Source: Pyricularia pennisetigena (taxonomy: Eukaryota; Ascomycota; Sordariomycetes; Magnaporthales; Pyriculariaceae). Taken from it: DNA of 64,000 bases. The notes beneath the pieces were generated by a model. That model was not told where the DNA came from. It did no database searches and worked only from the letters and a program-made list of their open reading frames with translations. Every line of letters starts with the position of its first letter. Position 1 is the first letter of the stretch. A program made the position numbers and the translations under genes. This document shows positions 26,709-36,204 of the stretch, one piece after another. The DNA is taken from assembly GCF_004337985.1 (NCBI RefSeq), contig NC_043742.1, forward strand, positions 7,192,641 to 7,256,640. Direction: 5' to 3'.

Positions 26709-27262
26709 TATTAATAATATAAGTTGCTAATAGGGGGTTAAACATTAACCCAGGTGCGGCGTGGTGTTAATTGCGTTATAAAAACCTGTAATTACAGGGT
26801 TGATATACATTAAACTCACTAATTTTGGGATTAATAAATTTAATTTATTGCTGGGGGAGATCTTGTTTTATCTCCTTTACATATTTTCCGACATCGAAAT
26901 GGGGGTCCGCACCCCGCAAAGGGTTCCGGTACGGCACACGATTTTCCGAAAAATGATTTTGTATACGTTGTTGAAAAAACACTTTTATTTCCATATAAAC
27001 CATTTCTGGGTTCGCACTAATTTGCTAATTTGGTGAAAATTTTAACCCGTTACAGGGTAGCTGATTCGTAAGTGCAGGGTGGGTATTAAACCCGGTATGG
27101 GGTGAAACCCCATTCGCTGACTTGAAATCGCAACTCCTGTAACACACAAAATATAATAGAAATTTTGACAACCTCCACAGCCCCATTTCGGCACTATTTA
27201 TTGTGGCTTATATACAAAGAAAAGTGGACCCATCACATGCTAAACAACGCATATAATTACCA
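26709..27262 (-). mobile_element. Copia-2 5' LTR, reversed
   Basis: 554 bp from TATTAATAATATAAG (TG changed to TA) to ATAATTACCA. The flank at 27263-27267 is AATAA, the complement of TTATT at 58284-58288, which follows the Copia-2 LTR at 57731-58283. The two LTRs are therefore the ends of one former element. Confidence 0.9.
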
Positions 27263-27905
27263 AATAAATATATAATTATAGCAATTGTGATATTATTAAC
27301 GGTTACGTTAAACGTCCCGAAAAAAGTCCACCCCATTTTTTACGTTGAATTAATGGAAAAAACCGCGGACGACCTATTACCGTCCCAAATACGTACTGAT
27401 ATTAAATCCGGCCTGTTATTAACCCTATTAAATTTGGATGACGAAACCGCGGAAAAATGGGTAATGGAAAAAATTTTGGCCGCGAAAAACGCAATAAAAA
27501 AAGGGCGTAAACGTAAAATTTTGGTAAAATGGAAAAGGTACGACGAACCTACGTGGGAGGATTTGGTAATAATAGAAAATATACGGGTATTGGACGAATT
27601 CGAAGCAAAACGGGGGCCGGTATAACCGATTAATAACCCAATATCGAAACGACGCCAGCAATTAGATATTTAACCGGACCGGGGATTTATTATAATTAAT
27701 AAAAAAACCGACAATTCCCCGGTAAAAAGGCGACGCGGTGAGTTTGATATGAATATTAATTTAACCAATCACACGTTAAAAACTTACGTAACATTGGGTT
27801 TTTTCCCGGGGCGAATAACAATAAAAATAAACCGATAATTGCGCAAACCGCGCCCATTTTTCAAACGACGTAACCGTACCCCACCCACCAAATCCCTAAA
27901 TTAAA
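27263..27905 (+). pseudogene. Gypsy chromovirus integrase C-terminus with chromodomain
   Basis: An open segment at 27287-27625 encodes the end of a Ty3/gypsy integrase (KKVHPIFYVELMEK) and then a chromodomain at about 27449-27607. Chromodomain motifs include KILVKWKRY and EPTWED. Chromodomains steer such elements to methylated-histone heterochromatin. After GPV a TAA replaces a CAA found in the relative at 36470. Beyond it an arginine- and lysine-rich tail can be followed to about 27905. It is the flipped continuation of the Gypsy piece at 58284-60368. Confidence 0.8.
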
Positions 27906-27951
27906 TTAATTTATATAATACGAAACGACAATTTTGCGCGACGATAAAATA

Positions 27952-29564
27952 TTAATCAAAAACCGAATTATACGCCTCCGATTTATTATCCAAGTTTTTT
28001 TGTTTTATTTTTTCCCCTATTTTAACGTCCTCCTTTTTCATTTTATTTTTTTCCGCATTATTTTCGGAAATCGGATATTCCCACTATTTAACGAATTGGT
28101 CAATTTCCCGTAATAAAGCGGCACGACGACGTATAACATTTTCAATAAAAAAAGGTTTACGACGGGATTTTCCAAAAAACGGGTTTTTGCTTATATTACG
28201 ATTAAAAACACGAAAACGCGACGAAATAAAGGCGCGGGGGCGCGAAAAATTAAATGTATTCCGGGTTAAACTACGAGCAAAACGGGGGATAATTAAATAA
28301 CGTAAAAAAGGAATTTCGAAACGACGACGAAATGTAATAACAGTAAAAGCGAAAAAACGCGGGGAATGCGCGGGACGAAATTGGCGTATAAAAACAGCGG
28401 GGGAAAATGCTAAAACGGTAGTTAAGATAGCGAAAATATTATTGTTTCGGCGCGTTTTTTGCAGGTTTTTTTTATAACGCGACGTATTACGTTCCTCGAA
28501 AACTTGAAAATTAATAACGTTATTGAAATAATTGTATACCAAAAAAACGAAGCGCATTTCCAAATAAATAAAACCGCGTACGGAATTTTGTACCAATTAG
28601 CGGTTATAATTACCGCCGTTACGGGAGGGAATATTGGATATAATAGCAAAAATAATGGTTTTGGTAAAAATCGTCCCGGTCCCGGAATTGGTTATTTTAT
28701 TTTATACGTCCTGGTAAACGCGGACCCAATTAATATACGCGGTAAAAAAGATTTTGAAATAAAATAACAATTTTGCCAAGGATTTTTTCATTATTTACGA
28801 TAGTGTTTTTAATTAAAAGTTGGAAAATACAACGACCATCATAAATCGTGGTTTTTAATTTTCGCAAACGGCGGCGAAAAATAGGGTTAAAAACGTAAAC
28901 GGTTTCGTTGTATTAATAATACGATTTTTGAATATTATAATATCGTTGGTAACCAATACCGTCGGGGGTAAATCTATATTCCTAAACCCTATTTAATTTG
29001 GACGTTTTTACGCAAAAAACGCAAAAAATAAATACATTTTCCGGAACGGTATATTCGTCGTTATTTAAGTTGTTTTAAAATTTTTGCGGCACCGATAACG
29101 CGACGAAAACGCTGCGAATATAAATTAGCGATATTACCTAATCGGTATTTAATTAATACAATTTATAAATGGGCGATTACTATTGTTATACAGCTGAAAT
29201 AATTATCAATTACGGTGGGAAGGCTGGCCATTTCCACCACCGGTCTTAATATATCCAAACGTTATTTGCGACGCGGTTGAAAAAGTAAAAGCCCGGGATA
29301 TAATAACGGCGAATTTGTAACAATAAATAACGATACGAACGATAAATAGGAGCGAATAAGAAACGAGGATAGACGAAATAAAATTAATACGAACGGAAAA
29401 CGGGGCGATGTAAAAACGGGAAAAAATCGATAAAATGGCGAAGAAAGGAGGAAACGGTGACGAAAAAAGTAAAAATGTAAAAAAAATTTTAATCGAAAAA
29501 AAATTGGAAAGCAAAAGGGACTAGGACGATAACGCGGGAAAAATGCGAAAAGTAAAAACCGCAC
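27952..29564 (-). pseudogene. Antisense reading frame of the Gypsy element (copy 2)
   Basis: A long frame on the strand opposite to pol, from MRFLLFAFFPRY at 29564 to the stop at 27952-27954, with frameshifts and TAA/TAG interruptions. Open stretches are 29262-29564 and 28084-28596. It aligns with the frame at 32697-36154 and with 62696-64000. All end with the pattern SVF(N/D)-stop about 50 bp from the end of pol, tail to tail. The C-terminal third is rich in Arg and Phe (RQFRPAH, RRRFE, NPFFGKSRRK). I recognise no family. The N-terminal part lies in pyrimidine-rich DNA that is open in several frames, so coding support is weaker there. Confidence 0.5.
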
Positions 29565-29712
29565 CCATTACGGGAAAAGAATTGTATTAATAAGTAAATA
29601 AATTTATATTGCGAAAAATAAAAGGAAAATAAACCGCGATAACCGCCCGTAAACGGAAAACAGGATAAAAAACCCGCGATATAACCGCTGTTGAAAATAA
29701 ACGGGCAAAACC

Positions 29713-30282
29713 GGTTAATAATATGTGTTGCTAACAGGGGTTTAGGCATTAACCTAGGTGCGGCGTGGTATTAATTATATTGTAAAAACCTGTAATTACC
29801 GGGCTTAAATACACTAAATTATTCACGAAAATGGTTCACTAATTTTGGGATTAATAAATTTGATTTATTGGTGGGGGAAACTTTGCTATATCCCCCTCAT
29901 ATATTTTCCGACATCGAAGTGGGGGTCCGCACCACACAAAAGGTTCCGGTACCGCACACGATTTTCCGAAAAATGATTTTGTATACGTTGTTAAAAAAAC
30001 ACCCTTATTTCCATACAAACCATTTTTGGGTTCGCACTAATTTGCTAATTTGGTGAAAATTTCAACCCAGTACAGGGTAGCTGATTCGTAAGTGCAGGGT
30101 GGGTGTTAAACCCGGTATAGGGTGAAACCCCACTCGCAAATACTTTGAATTGCAACTCCTGCAATACAAAATATAATAGAAAATCCGACAGCCCCAATAA
30201 CCCCACTTCGGCACTATCTATTGTGGCTTATATACAAATTAAAGTGGACCCATCACATGCTATATAACGTATATAATTAACA
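29713..30282 (-). mobile_element. Copia-2 solo LTR with target duplication
   Basis: 570 bp, reversed, flanked by the direct repeat AAACC (29708-29712 and 30283-30287). It is inserted in the 3' noncoding end of a Gypsy copy. This is a clean solo LTR left by LTR-LTR recombination. Confidence 0.9.
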
Positions 30283-30287
30283 AAACC

Positions 30288-30668
30288 CGACCACGGATTT
30301 ACATCGTCGAAATTAATGGACGGGTGGGCTATAATAGGTACCGACGCCCAAAACATATTATATCAGAACCGCGACGATAACGGGATAAAAACCAGGAAAA
30401 AGGTACGCGCCCATTGCGTTATCCCTATACCTCCAAATAGGGATTATACCTGATAAAAGACGGGCGAATGCGGGTTATATTATGGATTCGTACTTAAGGC
30501 ACGTATTACGTAATAAAATACAAAAGCGGGTCAGGGATAATATATAAAGGGGAAAATATTACCATGACCCGGACACACACTTTTTCCTTCCTTCCCCCCC
30601 CCCAGTGTTAGTAATAATACTAACAAAAATATTTAACGGTCCCTAGGCCGTTGGCTTACCCTATAACA
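30288..30668 (+). mobile_element. Gypsy 3' end and 3' LTR
   Basis: 30288-30477 matches the 3' noncoding end of the element at 31943-32170 (inverted). The LTR spans 30478-30668, from TATTATGGATTCG to CCCTATAACA, and contains a TATATAAAGG box and a pyrimidine tract. The plus-strand orientation agrees with the chromodomain at 27449-27607. Confidence 0.85.
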
Positions 30669-31443
30669 GTTAGACAGTTAACTATTACAGTGCGTAACCA
30701 AAAAGTGGGCACCTTAAATTAGGGCTTTAATCTTTTACAATAATTTAACAAATGGCTCAATAAAAGCTAGAATTTGTACGTGTTTAAGGCCAAAAATTGG
30801 CTGTCTAATGGTATACGCTTGGTATCTATAAAGGGTTATTTGAGGGAAATATTTAGCGTTTATACCAATCCCTATTTATGTTCTTCATAATTAAAATAAA
30901 AATGCTATTAATATTTCAGAAATAATGTGTTATAAAGGGGGTAGAAATACAAGGAGTACAATTTAAAAATGTGAAGTTACGGACAAAAATTGATAATTAA
31001 ATAACCTACACTACGAACTGTAATATGGAAATTTGAAAAATAAATATTTAATTACAAATAATTTTGTTCTACGTTACGAAATGAAAAATATATGTTCAAA
31101 TGCTATTTTTGCCTTTATATATGAGTATATTAATGGTTTTTTCCGTTTTAATTCCGCATCTACAGCCGCGGCTTTAAAATAAGCGCAGCGCTAGAAAATA
31201 GTTAAATTTATTGATATTATTTTCTAATAATAATATATAATTTTTTTCATTCGTTTAGGCCCATTTTTTTAATTACGTTTACCCAGGTAATAAAATTTTT
31301 GTACTTTTAATATTTTCAAATTTCATATTTTTATAGAGCTTACTATTACTCGCCAGTAAAATTTCCGGGTTTAAATTAGTATTTAATGTGAATTTATATT
31401 TCCTGTGCGTAAAATTTTGGTCTTCACGTTAACTATTTGATTT
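30669..31443. other. Unclassified 775-bp segment; possible mariner-type terminus
   Basis: It has no match elsewhere in the window and no coding frame of note. Near 30690-30722 the sequence TACAGTGCGTAACCAAAAAG resembles a Tc1/mariner (Fot/pogo-like) terminal repeat, but I find no inverted partner. It may be old single-copy DNA or the eroded end of a DNA transposon. Confidence 0.3.
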
Positions 31444-31506
31444 TGTGAACAATATGGGTTGTTAACAGGGGTTTAGCCATTAGCCTAGGTGCGGCGTGGT
31501 GCTAGT
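31444..31506 (-). repeat. Copia-2 LTR fragment
   Basis: 63 bp from TGTGAACAATATGGG through CCTAGGTGCGGCGTGG, cut by the start of the Copia-3 LTR at 31507. The rest of this LTR is not found on the far side. Confidence 0.8.
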
Positions 31507-31754
31507 TGTGAACATGGCTAGCGCAGGGCTAATTATATTAGCTACCCTGCATTATCTTATAACGGCTAGCACGGGCAAATTCTATCAGTCACCCTGCATC
31601 GAATAAATAAATAAATAATAAATAAAACGTATACGCGTTTATACACACAGCGCTTTACATATTACGTCTTTATTCATAGTTTGAATAGTAAAACAAATAC
31701 GTCATTTATAATCTAGCTTAGTGGTATAATGAAGGTACCATAATCTACATCATA
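31507..31754 (+). mobile_element. Copia-3 5' LTR, left part
   Basis: It starts TGTGAACATGGCTAGC and carries the tRNA-like A box TCTAGCTTAGTGGTATA near 31712. It is interrupted at 31755 by the Gypsy element, whose target duplication TCATA is 31750-31754, and resumes at 41407. It aligns with the solo LTR at 9003-9667. Confidence 0.9.
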
Positions 31755-31942
31755 TGTTATAGGGTAAGCCAACGGCCTTGAGACCGTTAAATATCCTTGT
31801 TGGTATTATTACTAACGCTGGGGAAAAAGGGAGGAAAAGGTGTATGTCCGGGTCGTGGTAATATCCTTCCCTTTATATATTATCCCTAACCCGCTTTTGT
31901 ATCTTATTACGTAATACGTGCTTTAAACACGAATCCATAATA
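31755..31942 (-). repeat. Gypsy 3' LTR
   Basis: The plus strand reads TGTTATAGGGTAAGCC to CCATAATA (TG changed to TA at the inner end). It is the same length as the partner at 41214-41401. Confidence 0.92.
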
Positions 31943-32039
31943 TAACCCGTATTCGCCCGTCCTTTATCGGGTGTGGTCCCCATTTGGAAATATAAAGGCA
32001 ATCCAACGGGCGCGTATCCTAATATAACCTACCCGTCCA

Positions 32040-32670
32040 TTATTCCGGGCGGTGTAAACCCGTAATCGGGTTTTACACTCCTATTTTCGGCCGCGGTTAT
32101 ATCGCGGGCCCTTTATCCCGGGTTCCGTTTACGGGCGGTTATCGTGGTTCGCCTTTTCCTAATTTTGGGTGGTATAAATCCGTAATTAAATTTTATCCTC
32201 CCGCTTTTAGCTGCGATTATATCGTGGTTTTTTTATCGTATTTACCGTTTACGCGTAATTATCGCGGTTTATTTTCCTTTTACTTTAGGCGGTATAAGGC
32301 CGTGGTCGGGTTTTACCCTCCTATTTTTGGTTGCGGTAATATCGCGGTTTTTTTATCGTACCTGCCGTTTGCGGGTGTTTATCGCGGTTTACCTTCCTTT
32401 TACTTTAAACGGTATAAGGCCGTAATCGGGTTTTACCCTCCTGTTTTTGGTTGCGGTAATGTCGCGGTGTTTTTATCGTACCTGCCGTTTGCGGGTGTTT
32501 ATCGCGGTTTATTTTCCTTTTATTTTGGGCGGTATAGGGCCGTGGTCGGGTTTTACCCTCCTACTTTTAATTGCGGTAATATCGCGGTTTTTTTATCGTA
32601 TTTACCGTTTACGGGTATTTATCGCGGTTTACTTTCCTTTTACCTTGGGCGGTGTAAATTCGTTTATTTA
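32040..32670 (+). repeat. 120-bp tandem repeat encoding 40-residue units
   Basis: About five 120-bp units with similar starts near 32051, 32170, 32290, 32410 and 32530 (for example CGGTATAAGGCCGTGGTCGG). Because 120 is a multiple of three, each unit is open on the plus strand as a 40-residue repeat with FYPPIFGCGN and FLSYLPFAGVYRG. The copy at 27952-29707 has about one unit. The frame differs from that of the 32697 reading frame just downstream. Confidence 0.85.
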
Positions 32671-32696
32671 TTGGTATAATTCCTTTCCCGTAGTAA

Positions 32697-35600
32697 TTGC
32701 GGTTTTTATTTTTCGTATTTTTCCCGCGTTATTGTCCTGGTCCTTTTTACCTTCCAATTTTTCCTCCACCCGAATCTTTTTCGTCCCTATTCCCTTTTTT
32801 TTTTGCCATTTTATCGATTTTTCCCGTTCTCCCCTCGTTTTATTTTTTATTTATATTATTTTTATTTCGTCCGTCCTTATTTCCTGCTCGTTCCTATTTA
32901 TTATTCGTGTCGTTATTTGTCGCTACCGCGTCGTTATTATATCCCGGGCTTTCACTTCCTCAATCGCGTTACAAATGGCGTTTGGACAAGCTAATGCCGG
33001 TGGTGGAAATGGCCGGCCTCCCCACCGTGGTGGTCAATAGTCTCAGTGCTCAGATTAGACCCCCCTGCTTCGCAGTGGGGACCGATCGCTCCATGTACCT
33101 TTCAGCCTCATGGCTTTTCGACCAATTACATTGGCCGAAAAAATCGCGCTCGTTTTAGTCTAAGGACATTTTGTCGCATTTCGCCGTTTATGGCGGTACC
33201 ACCAACGATAATTTGTCGCATTTCGCCGGTTATAACGGTATTTTTAATAATATATTTAATATTACGATATCGCTTATGATTATTTTATTAATATAAGGAT
33301 ACTTTGTGGTATTTTGCCGTTTGTAGCGGGTAAATGCAATATATTCGCATTATAATGGCAAAAAAAAATAGTGTACCCATAGTATGCAATTAAATATTCG
33401 TATAAAAAAATAAATAAAAATTATAAAAATATGTAGTAATTTGCGTTAAATTTATTGGAGTTTGCTGAATATCTGAATGCCGGCCGCGTTTTTATAGCTA
33501 CTGTATTTGGAAAAATATTAAAATATTAAATAAAATCTGTAATTTTTTATTATATTGAATTCTTGTTTTAAATAATGGTATGCAATAATTATTTTAATTT
33601 AATTTATAGTTTTTATACCTTAGTAGACCTAATACTGCAAAGTGCATGCAATTATCGATTGAAACAAAAGTTTTATTAATATTCTTATATAAATTAACAA
33701 TTTGTTAAAAAATTAAATAATTTACGCAAATATTGGTAAAATAAAAATATTTTTAATTAATACATTCCTTTATAAATTTGTTAATAAATTTTAAATAAGT
33801 TTTTTTTTTAATTTTTATTTAATTAAATAAAGCAAAAAATATAAAAATAACACAAATTTAGTATTTTTTTATTATAAAAAAATAAAAAGGGCCGGTATTG
33901 TAAATTGGGTTTCACGTTGACGTTTATTTATATATATAATCCATTTTCCCAAATTTTGGTTTTATTACTGTTAAAATTGGTAAAAATATAAAAACATTTC
34001 GATTGCAAAATATATATTAAATTGGATACACTTTACCTATCCGCATATTTAACCGCTAAAATAATTGAATAAGCGTACAAGAGTGTAATGTTATATTAAA
34101 TATATATATGCCACCCCCCACGTGCAAAAACCACCAAATTTGGCTGCAAAACAAAAATAATATAAAAATAATTAAATAAAGCAAAAAGATTTATAAAATA
34201 CACATTTAGCATTTTCTTTTATTAAACAATTTTCGAAACCGATATTATAGGCAGGATTGGACTTGGACGTTTGTCTATATACGTAATCGAATCTCTGAAG
34301 TTTTGGTTTCATTATCGTTAAAACTGGTAAAAATATAAACGAGTTTCGATTGTAAATTATATATAAAAAAGTATATACTTTGCCTATCCGCTTATTTAAC
34401 TGCTTATATAATCCGACATAAGCACCAAAATTTCTCATAACGATATATACATATACACGACCCTCCACGTGCAAAATATATAAAATTTGGACAAAAATTA
34501 AAAATAATATTAAAAAAATTCGAAAATCAAAAAAAAATCGAAAAAACAGTACCGATATAAACGGATTAAGGGCGGGTTATATCCAACTTTTAATTGGCGT
34601 ACCGGGTGCAAAAAATTTTAAATTAATAAAAAAGGCCTACCAATTCCTATCTTTAACGATGTTTTCTTTTTTCGATATTTTGCGTAGTTGTGGAATAATG
34701 AGGGAATGTCGGTCGCAAAAAGGCCAAAAATACCGCCATAAACGGCGAAAATCGACAAATTGTCCTCAAACCTAAACCAGAGCGTTCTTTGGATGGACCC
34801 ACAGGTACATTGCAAAACCGCAATTGAGCCACGAAGTGGAGCGAAGTGGATCAATTGTGGGGCTCTGGGCTTCAGGGATGAGCCCTGAGACTAGGTGGTC
34901 AATTACCTTCGTCGCACAATAATAACGGTCGCCCATCTGTAAATCGTGTCGATTAAATACCGACTGGGTGGTGTCGCTAACTTATATTCGCAGCGTCTTC
35001 GTCGCGCTGTCGGTACCGCGGAGCTCCAGGGTAATTCAGATAACGATGAATATACCGCCCCGGAAAATATATTTATTTTTTGTGTTTTTTGTATAAAAAC
35101 GTCCAAAACCAACGGGGTTTGGTAATATGGCCCTGCCCCCGACGGCATTAGTTACCAGCGATATCGCGATACCAAAAAATCGCATTATTATTACAGCGAA
35201 GCCGCCTACGTTTTTAGCCCTATCCTCCGCCGCCGTTTACGAAAATTAAAAACCACGACCTATAATAATCGTTATATCGTCTAATTTTTAATTCAAAATA
35301 CCGTCGTTGATGGCAAAAAAATCCCTGGTAAAAATACCGTATTATTTCGAAATTTTTTTACCGCGTATACCAATTGGGTCCGCGTTTACCAGGACGTATA
35401 GGATAAAATGGCCAACTCCGGGGCCGTAACGACCCCTACCAAAACCACTGTTTTTATTATTATATCCAATACTTTTTTTCGCAGCGGCGGTAATTATAAC
35501 CGTTAATTGGTACAAATTTTCGCACGCGGTTTTATTTACTTGGAAATGCGTTTAACTCCTTTAATATACAATTATTTCGATAACGTTATTAATTTTTAAT

Positions 35601-36154
35601 TTTTTTAGGAACGCAATACGTCGCGTTATAAGGAAAACCTGCAAAAGGCGCGCCGAAATAGTAATGCTTTCGTTATTTTAACTACCGTCCTAACCCTTTC
35701 CCCCGCCGTTTTTGTGCGCCAGTTTCGCCCCGCGCATTTTTTACGCCTTTTCGTTTTTACTATTATTACGCCCCGACGACGTTTCGAAACTTTTTTTTCG
35801 CGTTACCCCGTCGTACCTTATTTTATTCGTACCCCGATTCGGTATATATTTAATTCCTCGCGTCCCCGTACCCCTATTTCGTCGCGCTTTCGTATTTTTG
35901 GTCGTAATATGGGTAAAAACCCGTTTTTTGGAAAATCCCGTCGTAAACTTTTTTTAATCGAAAATACTGCCCGACGTCGTACCGTCTTATTGCGGGAGGT
36001 TAATTAATTCGTTAAATAATAGGAATTCCCGGGTTTTAAAAACGACGTGGAAAATAATAAAATAAAAAAGGAAAACGTTAAAATAAAAAAAGAAAATAAA
36101 AAGGAAAAAAATTTGGATGGCGAATCGGAAACGTATAATTCGGTTTTTAATTAA
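32697..36154 (+). pseudogene. Antisense reading frame of the Gypsy element (copy 1, split by a transposon)
   Basis: A frame opposite to pol, 32697-33037 plus 34903-36154. Removing the nested transposon and one copy of its 9-bp duplication leaves 1593 nt, exactly 531 codons, with the frame preserved across the insertion. It carries around ten TAA/TAG codons; where another copy is intact at the same position it has CAA (for example 35282-35284 here, CAA at 63567-63569 in copy 3). Features in order: a hydrophobic Phe-rich N-terminus; a central region with NDEYTAPEN, FIFCVF, GPAPDG and RRRLRKLKTT; an Arg/Phe-rich region; and a Lys/Glu-rich tail ending SVFN. The stop is shared by all three copies. 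I recognise no homologous family. It ends about 50 bp from the pol terminus, so transcription would have to start in or near the 3' LTR. Confidence 0.55.
33038..34893. mobile_element. Non-autonomous DNA transposon, nested, 9-bp target duplication
   Basis: 1856 bp with terminal inverted repeats: TAGTCTCAGTGCTCA at the left and the complement of TAGTCTCAGGGCTCA at the right. It is flanked by GGTGGTCAA at 33029-33037 and 34894-34902. Subterminal copies of a motif around CGCCGTTTATGGCGG occur in direct orientation at 33170-33250 and inverted near 34730-34760. The interior contains an imperfect direct duplication of about 300 bp (33885-34166 and 34200-34485). No transposase frame is visible. A 9-bp duplication suggests a Mutator-like element; 8 bp would point to hAT, and the boundary is uncertain by one base. 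Confidence 0.85.
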
Positions 36155-36204
36155 TATTTTATCGCCGCGCAAAATTATCGTTTCGTTTTATATATATTAA
36201 TTTA

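Noticed and set aside
18365..27262. A single full-length minus-strand Copia-2 from 18365 to 27262
   Set aside because: About 100 bp are missing and no duplication is present at the LTR at 23306-24291. The right half matches the piece at 53601-58283 by two independent target duplications, so the halves belong to different elements.
29206..29564. Several overlapping Phe-rich frames on the minus strand as separate genes
   Set aside because: The strand is pyrimidine-rich and poor in stops in all frames. Only the frame that aligns across copies (starting at 29564) was kept, with reduced confidence.
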